A stretch of DNA of 7,220 nt from Desulfitobacterium sp. (GCA_012799495.1 JAAZLD010000055.1:1-7220), one strand, 5' to 3'; positions 1 through 5,539 are shown, counted from the first letter of the stretch. Notes: generated by a model from the sequence alone, not told the origin. Program-made: numbers and translations.

Positions 1-151
1 GATTCATCTTCACGCACAAGGATCCTTGAGTAAAGGAGTGCTCAGGGTCCCCTGTTACCTTTACAACCTTGCCATCTACTACTTCTGCTAATATACCGCA
101 AGTATCAGGACAGTCATAGGGGCACACTGTCCGCTTTATTTCTTTACTCAT
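1..151 (-). CDS. Molybdopterin oxidoreductase, N-terminal fragment (runs off left edge)
   Basis: Only the first 50 codons are in the window. The fragment begins MSKEIKRTVCPYDCPDTCG and shows four cysteines at residues 10, 14, 18 and 46 (C-x3-C-x3-C-x27-C). This is the Fe4S4-binding pattern at the start of the large catalytic subunit of the molybdopterin (DMSO reductase) superfamily, followed by the usual VDGKVVKVTGDPEH strand-turn. Family members carry a bis-MGD molybdenum or tungsten cofactor and oxidise or reduce small substrates such as formate, thiosulfate, polysulfide or DMSO. The substrate cannot be told from this fragment. No Tat twin-arginine signal is visible, so a cytoplasmic protein is likely. 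The ATG at 149-151 was chosen because the earlier ATG at 156-158 meets a stop after four codons. An AGGAGG lies at 163-168, 11 nt upstream. The family call is secure and the exact enzyme is unknown. Confidence 0.9.
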   Translation of the reverse strand, partial: MSKEIKRTVCPYDCPDTCGILAEVVDGKVVKVTGDPEHSFTQGSLCVKMN

Positions 152-162
152 GTTTCATATTT

Positions 163-168
163 CCTCCT
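163..168 (-). promoter_or_regulatory. Ribosome binding site shared by two overlapping starts
   Basis: On the minus strand this reads AGGAGG. It sits 4 nt before an ATG (156-158) that opens a four-codon frame ending TAA (144-146), and 11 nt before the ATG (149-151) of the oxidoreductase. The gene start therefore lies inside the tiny frame. Whether the tiny frame is translated is unknown; the long spacing to the true start is the only oddity. Confidence 0.5.
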
Positions 169-369
169 GAAAACGTATTGATTTCTAGCCTGATGGCATC
201 TGTCATTTAAAGGGTAACGTTATTTCATTCGGAAAATACCATGCGTATAAAAAGATTTTACTCTGTAATTCTTTGGATTCTAATAATGTATAGGTTTCTG
301 AATCTATAGTCTGTAAAATTTCGACACATTAAAGTTGCTAAACTAATTAATTCGCTAAGAAGACTATCT

Positions 370-385
370 ATACCTTTTAAGGTAT
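370..385. repeat. Inverted repeat, 7-bp arms, 2-bp gap
   Basis: ATACCTT-TT-AAGGTAT is a perfect, compact, near-palindromic site. It lies in the divergent intergenic region about 180 bp from the plus-strand promoter and 220 bp from the minus-strand start. The size and symmetry fit a dimeric regulator's operator. No T-tract follows, so it is not a terminator. Its function is inferred only. Confidence 0.45.
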
Positions 386-494
386 CGCTTTAAAAACTAA
401 CTAGCTCCAAATATGGATTATACGAAAAGGGATTAGAGAAACTCAAAAAAGCCCCTATGAGCCTTATTAGCCTCAGTTTGGTTCGTTGAGACAC

Positions 495-515
495 ATTTAG
501 CTTGATTAGCTAAAT
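495..515. repeat. Inverted repeat, 8-bp arms, upstream of the 609 gene
   Basis: ATTTAGCT and AGCTAAAT form a perfect inverted repeat around the 5-nt spacer TGATT. It ends about 45 bp before the extended -10 at 559-567, just upstream of the promoter core. This is the usual place for an activator site or a distal operator. No T-tract follows, and the arms are AT-rich, so a terminator role is unlikely. Confidence 0.5.
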
Positions 516-558
516 TATCCTATTATCCTTGAACTTATATAAACTCAGGACCTATTTG

Positions 559-567
559 TGCTATACT
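559..567 (+). promoter_or_regulatory. Extended -10 promoter for the 609 gene
   Basis: TGCTATACT matches the extended -10 form TGnTATAAT in all but one position of the hexamer. There is no good -35 hexamer 17 nt upstream, which is common with extended -10 promoters. Transcription would start near 574, giving a leader of about 35 nt. This also argues against starting the protein at the GTG at 558, which would lie inside the promoter. Confidence 0.55.
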
Positions 568-608
568 TCTTTTATAGGCCAGTCATGGCTAGGAGGGAGA
601 GTGCAATT

Positions 609-1502
609 ATGAAGAGAATAGGGCTAGGATTCTTTGTGGCTTTTCTTACGCTCTTTTTCTTTTTACCTATGCCGGTGAAAGGGGACATTGGACCAAAGCC
701 CTCTGTGGTCATTGATTTTGTAGGCTTTGAAGAAGAAAACTATTACGCGACCTTATTATCTTCAACTCCCTCCACAGGACCTTATAGTGTTCTTAGTGAG
801 GAAGAATATAGCCAAAGATATCATGAAGAAGATGAGGATTATCATATTTGGGAAAAATTCGTAGCTTATGAGGATCCAGATGGGTATTACTTCTTACAGT
901 ATTTTCAGAACTGTAAGGATACATCCCAATTTGTCTGGGGATATTACCCTCCGCAAGAGTTCAAGATTCTCCTCTACTTTCCGGACCTAGATACCTTTGT
1001 TGTCAGTGCAGAACCTTATGAACGTTATGCTTTTGATAGCTACTTTAGGGTAGATGGGAAGGATTTAGAGCTCTTACCCAATACTATAATAGAAGGAATC
1101 TTCGCAGAAAAAAACTATGATTACACCTGGGAGATTATTTCACTCCTGGCACGAATCATTGCTACTATCGCCATTGAAGTTTTAATCGCTTTACTCTTAG
1201 GGTTAAGGGGAAAAAGTCTTCTTCTCTTTATTGCCGGAGTAAATATTTTCACCCAATCCATCCTCAATATTCTCTTGAATATTATTAACTATAACCATGG
1301 CAGTATGGCTTTTGTTTTTATCTATATCCTCCTTGAATTACTGATTATAGCTATTGAAGGCGGTCTTTATGGAAAATATCTAGGAAGGTTTAGTGAGAAA
1401 CCACTAAAGAAAGGTTATATTTGGGTTTATGCTATAGGAGCTAACCTAGCCTCTTTGGGCATGGGAATTTATATAGCCAAGCTGGTTCCGGGAATTTTTT
1501 AG
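609..1502 (+). CDS. Signal-peptide membrane protein with extracytoplasmic domain and four C-terminal helices
   Basis: Start chosen at ATG 609 (297 aa), preceded by AGGAGGGAG (591-599) and placing a clean signal peptide at the N-terminus: MKRIG, a hydrophobic core to about residue 20, and a likely cleavage after VKG (residue 25). The mature N-terminus has DIGPKPSV (residues 26-33). I recall a GPKPS motif at this place in uncharacterised Firmicutes membrane proteins, but no function is known to me. Residues about 35-170 are polar, rich in Tyr, Asp and Glu, and would lie outside the membrane. Four hydrophobic segments follow at about 177-199, 202-228, 232-252 and 268-292, with basic loops (GLRGK, KPLKKG). 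The in-frame GTG at 558 and ATG at 585 lack a ribosome site and precede the signal peptide awkwardly. The gene appears monocistronic, with a terminator at 1637. A sensor, transporter partner or assembly role would be guesswork. Confidence 0.85.
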   Translation: MKRIGLGFFVAFLTLFFFLPMPVKGDIGPKPSVVIDFVGFEEENYYATLLSSTPSTGPYSVLSEEEYSQRYHEEDEDYHIWEKFVAYEDPDGYYFLQYFQNCKDTSQFVWGYYPPQEFKILLYFPDLDTFVVSAEPYERYAFDSYFRVDGKDLELLPNTIIEGIFAEKNYDYTWEIISLLARIIATIAIEVLIALLLGLRGKSLLLFIAGVNIFTQSILNILLNIINYNHGSMAFVFIYILLELLIIAIEGGLYGKYLGRFSEKPLKKGYIWVYAIGANLASLGMGIYIAKLVPGIF

Positions 1503-1516
1503 ATAGGATATATTGA

Positions 1517-1699
1517 ATGGGAATCTTAGGTGTTATAGTTCAAGGAACTAAGGAAGAACTAAGTCCCATAATTGATAATCTAGATATTAAAGGCTCCTCT
1601 TGGGGGTTATGGTTGATAAATATTGATAATTACTTGAAAAGGGCATACTCCTATAGCCTGAATGCTATCGGGTATGCCTTTTCTATAAATTCATTTTAA
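1517..1699 (+). CDS. Doubtful 60-residue ORF overlapping a terminator
   Basis: A 60-codon frame begins 14 nt after the previous stop with a weak AGGA (1505-1508) 8 nt upstream. Its first 35 residues (MGILGVIVQGTKEELSPIID and on) have a protein-like mix with alternating hydrophobics. From about residue 40 the codons lie inside the terminator hairpin at 1637-1682, which is unusual for a real gene. It may be a remnant of a longer gene whose 3' part was lost, or chance. I recognise no family and see no conserved motif. Confidence 0.2.
   Translation: MGILGVIVQGTKEELSPIIDNLDIKGSSWGLWLINIDNYLKRAYSYSLNAIGYAFSINSF
1637..1682. terminator. Bidirectional intrinsic terminator between convergent genes
   Basis: GGCATAC (1642-1648) pairs with GTATGCC (1672-1678). 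The stem is extended outward by the AAAAG/TTTT flanks and inward by an ATAGC/GCTAT helper stem. The plus strand ends in TTTT, and the minus strand mirrors it with CCCTTTT. It lies between the plus-strand membrane protein gene and the minus-strand YopX gene and can end both transcripts. Confidence 0.8.
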
Positions 1700-1745
1700 T
1701 AGGTTCATTTTGTTTTTATAAAGGAGAACTGTCACCATAGAATTA

Positions 1746-1768
1746 TAGATCAATTTAGTAGATCAATT
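1746..1768. repeat. Short direct repeat, two copies of TAGATCAATT
   Basis: TAGATCAATT occurs at 1746-1755 and again at 1759-1768, a 13-bp period, just downstream of the YopX gene's stop. It is short and AT-rich. It could be a footprint of a deletion or insertion event, or chance. Confidence 0.35.
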
Positions 1769-1784
1769 ATGCAAGTATGTTACT

Positions 1785-2141
1785 CTAAAGGTTTTCTGTT
1801 TCATAAATATTGCCGATGACTTTGCCTGTTGGCAGAGCGCTGGCCTCCATGGGTGGGGCGCCTTTGAGGGAGATGAGTTCAAAGGCCCCTTGGTGGTCAT
1901 TCCAATTAACTTTGTAAATCTCATAGTCAATAAGAACTAAATCAGAAGCGTAAATATCTGTCCCGTCCTCATCCTGCATACCAGTCCATTGCAGTAATTC
2001 GTATTTCTCAACAGGTTCCCAGGATTTCCCCGGGATACTTACCGCAAAGGGAGTGCAGCTTTGAATATCAAAGCTAATGGCTTGGGGATTATGCATTTTC
2101 TTAGATACTTTATTCCAGACGCGAAATTTCAACTCTTTCAA
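1785..2141 (-). CDS. YopX-family protein (phage-derived)
   Basis: The 118-residue protein matches the full-length YopX pattern. It starts KELKFRVWNKVSKKMHN (residues 2-18), has a central LLQWTGMQDEDGTDIYASDL (49-68, family form LMQYTGLKDKNGKEIYEGDI), then KVNWNDHQGAFEL (77-89), and ends GKVIGNIYETENL. YopX proteins are common in temperate phages and prophages of Firmicutes; their molecular role is not well established. The start is TTG at 2141, 7 nt after a strong AAGGAGG (2149-2155); no ATG is as well placed. No other phage gene is visible nearby, so this is a single imported gene or the remains of a prophage. About 55 of the 100 bases at 1801-1900 are G or C, clearly richer than the flanks, which supports transfer. 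Length and ends look intact. Confidence 0.85.
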   Translation of the reverse strand: MKELKFRVWNKVSKKMHNPQAISFDIQSCTPFAVSIPGKSWEPVEKYELLQWTGMQDEDGTDIYASDLVLIDYEIYKVNWNDHQGAFELISLKGAPPMEASALPTGKVIGNIYETENL

Positions 2142-2225
2142 ATCGACTCCTCCTTAGCCTTAGGTGTACAACTGTTAATACGGAATCGGAAGGTGATTTT
2201 GCGAGTTAATCTCTATGGAAAATTA

Positions 2226-2280
2226 TTCATGGCATATGCTTCGTGGCATATACTTCATAGCATATAGTTCGAACATATTC
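2226..2280. repeat. 14-bp tandem repeat array (about four units) upstream of the YopX gene
   Basis: Three units of 14 bp (2226-2239, 2240-2253, 2254-2267) follow the form TTCRTRGCATATRS, where the last position varies. A degenerate fourth unit (TTCGAACATATTC, 13 bp) follows at 2268-2280. Each unit holds a CATAT core. On the minus strand the units read ATATGCCATGAA-like and lie about 85-140 bp before the YopX start, in its 5' region. There are no unique spacers, so this is not CRISPR. Iterated binding sites for a regulator or replication-type protein are possible but unproven. Confidence 0.75.
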
Positions 2281-2331
2281 TTCTGAAAGAATTACTCTAA
2301 CAATATTCCTGGCCAATGTATAGTTAAATAA

Positions 2332-2368
2332 AAATGGCTGCTACCTAATTATAAGTAGTCAGCCATTT
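2332..2368 (-). terminator. Intrinsic terminator of the hydrolase gene
   Basis: AAATGGCTG (2332-2340) pairs with CAGCCATTT (2360-2368). CTAC/GTAG continues the stem past a one-base bulge, leaving a 10-nt loop. On the minus strand the stem is followed by TTTTTATTT, a proper T-tract, 10 nt after the stop of the lipoprotein gene. The plus strand has a weaker T-rich tail. Confidence 0.88.
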
Positions 2369-2377
2369 CTATTTCTT

Positions 2378-4039
2378 TTATTGCAGATAGATAGATTCTA
2401 GATAAATGGAGCCTGTATCAATTTGGTCGAAAAGGAGGTCAATTGTAGCGATTTCCTGGAGATTGAGGTTAGACAATTCCCCTAGAGGAATATTGATTGA
2501 GGCCAGAGGGGAGGGTCTGGACCAGAAGATAATCTCCGTATCTAAGAGGGGAGTGGAATCCAATTCTCCAGGTGTGGGTTTTAGGGCATTGAGGTTTTCC
2601 GGCAAAATGATTTTGGCAGAGTTGCCAGCCTGATCCTGCACTGCAATTGTAAACTGCTGAGCTTTATCTTGAGGGTTAAGGTCAGCAGCAGAATCAATGA
2701 CTAAATTAAGGGTTAGGCTATTATAGTCTTTAAAGTTTGTTACTAAGGGGGAAATACTGACCTTACTACCTTTTTCCTCCCACTTGATATTGATGAGGGG
2801 TTTAGTCAAGAAGGGATGGTCTGGTTCGTCAGGTCCGCCCCCAGTTGTAATAGTGTCGATAAGTACCTCATCAAACTTGAAAAACCAAGAGTCGATTTTC
2901 CTTTCCATCTGGACTCCCTCACCTTGCAAGGAGGCTAAAGAGTTGGCATCCATTAAGCTCACAGAAGAGTTAGCTTTGTACATAGTTTTAACATCAAAGC
3001 CGTACATTTTGTTGGGTTGAGGTGTTTGAGGATTTAAGAAGCTTTCCTTTTTACCTAAGAGGGAGGAGTTAAAGAAATCCACTGCGAAATTTGTCAAGAA
3101 TTCTTCTTGTTCACCTCTAGATAGTTGATCCTTAATTCCGTCTTTCCCCACTGCCATGATGGCATCGTTTCTTTCAATATTCCGATTAAAGTAGTTGTGA
3201 TTTCCTTTCATTAATAAGGTAATGGAATGAAAGTTTTGCCCAGCTCCATTTAAAGCTCGATAGAGATTAAATCCGTCTAGACCGACAAGGTCACCATCAT
3301 ATTCGGGAACTAGGATGGCAATCTCTGCATCGGGCCATTCTCGCTCAAAATAAAAAGTGGGGGCAATTGCTAGGAGAGATTTAATTTTAATCCCTTTCGA
3401 GACTTGGTCATTAGCAATATCTATTATAGTCTCTCCACCTCGGGAGTGGCCGATTAAAGCCACTTGGTCCAAGTTGATTTTCCCCTGTAAGTTTAGAGGA
3501 TAGCCGGGGTTATTTCCTGCATGGGCGGATTTTAAGCTGGTAATATGATCATCAGCTACTGGTAGTAACTTTTCATTGTCATCATTATCCCCATATTTCC
3601 AAATATAGGGTTTACTCATATCCATTGAGACAGTGATAAAGCCATTAGCGGCAAGGGATTTAACGAGATAATCAAAGCCTGTATCAAACCTCTTACTCTC
3701 ATCGTCATTAGAATGGGACCCATGAGTAATAAGGATGAGGGGAAAAGGACCCTCTCCCTTGGGAACACCAATAACTCCCTTAATATTGTAAGGCATAATT
3801 CTGCCAGCTTGGGATAAGTATTCCTTACTCCCTAGATCGAACTCAAAGAAATCTACTTCAAATTTATTCTCTTGGCTGGATTCTAGGTTGTAGCTCTTAA
3901 GATTCTGGGTGACTTCTGTTAACTGAGGAAAAGTACTGTCAGGGTTATTAGCATCTCCTTTTGTGTCAGTAGAGCATCCCGTAATGATGAGGGCGGAAAT
4001 AATTACCAATAACACCAGGGGAATTCTGCTTTTTTTCAT
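2378..4039 (-). CDS. Secreted lipoprotein alpha/beta hydrolase with C-terminal beta-rich domain
   Basis: The 553-residue protein starts MKKSR, a hydrophobic core and a lipobox LIITGC with Cys22 as the lipidation site. It should be anchored to the outer face of the membrane. Residues about 60-325 form an alpha/beta-hydrolase domain. It has PFPLILITHG (98-107, oxyanion-hole strand) and the nucleophile elbow GHSRGG with Ser199. The likely acid is Asp248 or Asp250 in VPEYDGD, and the likely base is His281 in MKGNHNYF. This resembles the PAF-acetylhydrolase/chlorophyllase/polyester-hydrolase branch, so an esterase or lipase activity is likely; the substrate is unknown. Residues about 345-553 are beta-rich and end GSIYLESIYL, the closing-strand pattern of galactose-binding-like jelly-roll domains, so it may bind carbohydrate or cell wall. 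The gene has its own promoter (4112-4140) and terminator. Only a weak GAGAT-like ribosome site precedes the ATG; AAGGAAGG lies farther upstream. Confidence 0.85.
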   Translation of the reverse strand: MKKSRIPLVLLVIISALIITGCSTDTKGDANNPDSTFPQLTEVTQNLKSYNLESSQENKFEVDFFEFDLGSKEYLSQAGRIMPYNIKGVIGVPKGEGPFPLILITHGSHSNDDESKRFDTGFDYLVKSLAANGFITVSMDMSKPYIWKYGDNDDNEKLLPVADDHITSLKSAHAGNNPGYPLNLQGKINLDQVALIGHSRGGETIIDIANDQVSKGIKIKSLLAIAPTFYFEREWPDAEIAILVPEYDGDLVGLDGFNLYRALNGAGQNFHSITLLMKGNHNYFNRNIERNDAIMAVGKDGIKDQLSRGEQEEFLTNFAVDFFNSSLLGKKESFLNPQTPQPNKMYGFDVKTMYKANSSVSLMDANSLASLQGEGVQMERKIDSWFFKFDEVLIDTITTGGGPDEPDHPFLTKPLINIKWEEKGSKVSISPLVTNFKDYNSLTLNLVIDSAADLNPQDKAQQFTIAVQDQAGNSAKIILPENLNALKPTPGELDSTPLLDTEIIFWSRPSPLASINIPLGELSNLNLQEIATIDLLFDQIDTGSIYLESIYLQ

Positions 4040-4111
4040 CTTATCTCTTAATTCCTTCCTTAATTCACTTGTGTACCAATAAACACCAATGCCTTTGGGT
4101 AAATTATCTAG

Positions 4112-4140
4112 ATTATATATAATTGACTAAGGGTATTCAA
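4112..4140 (-). promoter_or_regulatory. Sigma-A promoter of the hydrolase gene
   Basis: On the minus strand TTGAAT (4135-4140) and TATAAT (4112-4117) are separated by exactly 17 nt. The -10 is perfect and the -35 matches four of six. Transcription would start near 4105, giving a leader of about 65 nt to the ATG at 4039. Confidence 0.8.
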
Positions 4141-4198
4141 GTCTTTAGGGAGAACAATCAAGCTAGAGATACAGTGGTAAAGGAACGAGGAAAAGGGG

Positions 4199-4204
4199 TA
4201 TAAT
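4199..4204 (+). promoter_or_regulatory. Possible -10 box for the NUDIX gene
   Basis: A perfect TATAAT lies about 105 bp before the NUDIX start, but no -35 hexamer of quality is seen 16-18 nt upstream (GGTAAA at 4176-4181). The box overlaps the first of three direct repeats. An activator could compensate for the weak -35; that is inference. Confidence 0.4.
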
Positions 4205-4257
4205 CAAGGCAGGAATAGTATCATCAAAGGTAAGATGGTTATTATCAAGGTAAGCAG
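4199..4257 (+). repeat. Three direct repeats, 20-21 bp apart, in the NUDIX leader
   Basis: TATAATCAAGGCAGG (4199-4213), TATCATCAAAGGTAAGATGG (4219-4238) and TATTATCAAGGTAAGCAGG (4240-4258) share the form TATnATCAAGGTAAG. Their starts are 20 and 21 bp apart, about two helical turns, so they would present on one face of the DNA. The array lies at and just after the putative -10 of the NUDIX gene, where a repressor or an RNA-level control could act. Confidence 0.5.
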
Positions 4258-4308
4258 GATACTTCAATGTAGAAATGGAAAATTAGAAGTTAAGCGGAGG
4301 TAGCATAC

Positions 4309-4830
4309 TTGGAAATCTGGGATATATATGATAAAGATCGGAACTTTACAGGCAAGACCATGGTGGAGGGAGAAAAGTTCCCTCAAGGTGCTTTCCATTT
4401 AGTTGTTCATGTGTGTATCTTTAATTCTCAAGGAAAAATGCTCATTCAACACCGCCAACCTTTTAAGGAAAGGTGGCCCAATCTATGGGATTTAACTGTA
4501 GGGGGTCGCGCCCAAGCAGGAGATTCCAGTAGTAAAGCAGCGGAACGGGAAGCATTTGAAGAATTAGGCCTAAAACTTAACTTACAAAATGTGCGGCCAT
4601 CTTTAACCATTAACTTTGATTATGGCTTTGATGACTATTATCTCATTGAAAAAAATATTGATCTTAGCAGGTTAAAATTACAAGATGAAGAAGTAAGTGA
4701 AGTAAAATGGGCTACCAAAGAAGAAATTATCAGCATGATCGATCATAAGGAATTTATACCTTATCACAAAAGTTTTATTGAATTGCTTTTTGATATGCGT
4801 AAAGCTATGGGATGTATTATTAGGGATTAA
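4309..4830 (+). CDS. NUDIX hydrolase, isopentenyl-diphosphate-isomerase-like branch
   Basis: The 173-residue protein is full length for a single-domain NUDIX enzyme. It opens EIWDIYDKDRNFTGKTM, as in the IDI-like branch, then has a VHVCIFNSQGKMLIQHR strand pair (33-49). The Nudix box at residues 66-88 has G66, Asp72 in place of the usual first Glu, then REAFEELGL (80-88), which holds the metal-binding glutamates. LWDLTVGGRAQAGDSS before it is typical of this branch, so the Asp is not a loss of function. Such proteins hydrolyse a nucleoside or other organic diphosphate in the cytoplasm; the substrate cannot be assigned, and true isomerase activity is unlikely for this small form. The start is TTG at 4309, 8 nt after GGAGG (4296-4300). 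The next gene follows after 60 nt with no terminator between, so the two are probably co-transcribed. Confidence 0.88.
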   Translation: MEIWDIYDKDRNFTGKTMVEGEKFPQGAFHLVVHVCIFNSQGKMLIQHRQPFKERWPNLWDLTVGGRAQAGDSSSKAAEREAFEELGLKLNLQNVRPSLTINFDYGFDDYYLIEKNIDLSRLKLQDEEVSEVKWATKEEIISMIDHKEFIPYHKSFIELLFDMRKAMGCIIRD

Positions 4831-4890
4831 GATTAGCCGAAAAAATTAGCAACAACTCCCTGTTTATTTAGGTGTATAAGGGGTGGGGGC

Positions 4891-5397
4891 GTGTATTTAA
4901 TTATCTATGCCATCTTCAATTTGCTAATGATATATTTTTTAGTATCTTACGAAGATCTCTATTATCATCTAACTCTCATCATTGTTATTGTAGGTTTACT
5001 TCTTTTTATATTAGATGTGAAAAAGTTTAAGAGATTAAAGGCGGAGTCTGGAGAAACACTATTCCAATTTGAAAAAGCTAGGAAAGCTTCTCCTATTCTT
5101 TATTGGTTTGAGTATGCTTGCCTTTTCTTAATAATGGCGTTGATTTTTGTGGTAATCTATATAAAGAATGAAGGAATGAGAGTCTATTTTCTTTTATACA
5201 GTGCCATCCATGAAATATATCTAGAATCTACCTTATATCCTACCTTCACTGAAAAAGGGCTTTTCTACCGGGGAAAACTCATCCATTGGCAGAGAATCCT
5301 GTCCTACAAATGGGAAAAGCCTTATTGTAGCTATCCCAAAGGCTATTCACTTCTAGTACTGGAAATAGAGTGTAAACATTGGCTTGATAAAATATAG
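4891..5397 (+). CDS. Small membrane protein, DUF5673-type, ending at an in-frame amber codon
   Basis: The start is GTG at 4891, after the G-rich AAGGGG (4879-4884). The product of 168 residues has hydrophobic segments at about 2-18, 26-42 and 70-92, with a shorter one near 97-108. The cytoplasmic tail holds TEKGLFYRGKLIHWQRILSY (120-139), then KWEKPYCSYPKGYSLLVLEI. This 'EKG-I-Y-G-x-I-x-W-x-I-x-S-Y-W' pattern is what I associate with the DUF5673 family of clostridial membrane proteins; its function is unknown. In the relatives as I remember them the chain goes on past this point with a Lys/Glu-rich helix. Here TAG at 5395-5397 ends it, yet the frame remains open with family-like residues for 24 codons. 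The gene is therefore truncated by a nonsense change, read through, or decoded at UAG. The NUDIX gene 60 nt upstream and the terminator at 5484 suggest a two-gene transcript. Confidence 0.75.
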   Translation: MYLIIYAIFNLLMIYFLVSYEDLYYHLTLIIVIVGLLLFILDVKKFKRLKAESGETLFQFEKARKASPILYWFEYACLFLIMALIFVVIYIKNEGMRVYFLLYSAIHEIYLESTLYPTFTEKGLFYRGKLIHWQRILSYKWEKPYCSYPKGYSLLVLEIECKHWLDKI

Positions 5398-5472
5398 CTG
5401 AAGGCTAGAGATTCCCAAAAGCAAGAATTAGAGTTAATTCTAAATGAAAAGGAGAAATACGAAACTCCTTAA
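5398..5472 (+). other. In-frame coding extension after the TAG of the 4891 gene
   Basis: Without changing frame, the codons after TAG read LKARDSQKQELELILNEKEK and four further residues to TAA (5470-5472), followed at once by TAG. The stretch is charged, with Leu/Ile at helical spacing, and would complete the C-terminal helix expected in the family. The terminator begins only 11 nt after the TAA, so the 3' end of the transcription unit fits the longer protein better than the shorter one. Confidence 0.6.
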
Positions 5473-5483
5473 TAGGCTAACTA

Positions 5484-5539
5484 AAAAACCACTCCTTTGA
5501 TATGAGCATTGGGCTCCAATATCCAAAGTAGTGGTTTTT
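5484..5539. terminator. Strong bidirectional intrinsic terminator
   Basis: AAAAACCACT (5484-5493) pairs perfectly with AGTGGTTTTT (5530-5539). The stem continues with CTTTG...CAAAG and ATAT pairs and is capped by GAGC-ATTGG-GCTC. T-runs flank it on both strands. It ends the NUDIX/membrane protein unit on the plus strand and can also stop transcripts from the minus-strand transporter. Confidence 0.92.

Larger units (their letters stand above)
169..558. other. Gene-free divergent intergenic region
   Basis: This stretch of almost 400 bp separates the leftward oxidoreductase from the rightward membrane protein gene. I see no convincing coding frame, RNA gene or terminator. It is AT-rich and contains an 8-bp palindrome TAACGTTA (215-222), two inverted repeats listed separately (370-385 and 495-515), and the promoter of the rightward gene at its right end. 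The oxidoreductase promoter must lie here, but no candidate on the minus strand has both boxes at good spacing. Confidence 0.6.

Noticed and set aside
287..317. Minus-strand promoter for the oxidoreductase (TTTACA and TATACA)
   Set aside because: The spacing is 19 nt and the -10 is only a partial match, so I did not list it as a feature.
430..480. Possible minus-strand terminator ending in a run of T
   Set aside because: The T-run follows GGGGC but no complementary arm forms a stable stem, and no gene ends there.
558..608. GTG at 558 as the start of the membrane protein
   Set aside because: It overlaps the extended -10 and would put 17 extra residues, including RPVMARRES, before the signal peptide. 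ATG 609 has AGGAGGGAG upstream.
1721..1740. AAGGAG ribosome-like site with a possible small gene
   Set aside because: No ATG, GTG or TTG follows at usable spacing, and the frame from ATA ends after three codons.
2061..2267. A 68-codon plus-strand frame
   Set aside because: It is antisense to the start of the YopX gene and runs through the 14-bp repeats. The YopX frame has strong family similarity and a strong ribosome site.
2226..2280. CRISPR-like array
   Set aside because: Units are 14 bp and adjacent, with no unique spacers and no cas genes.
2406..3020. Plus-strand open frames inside the hydrolase gene (75 and 78 codons)
   Set aside because: They lie antisense to a clear lipoprotein/hydrolase coding region, lack family features and have no ribosome site.
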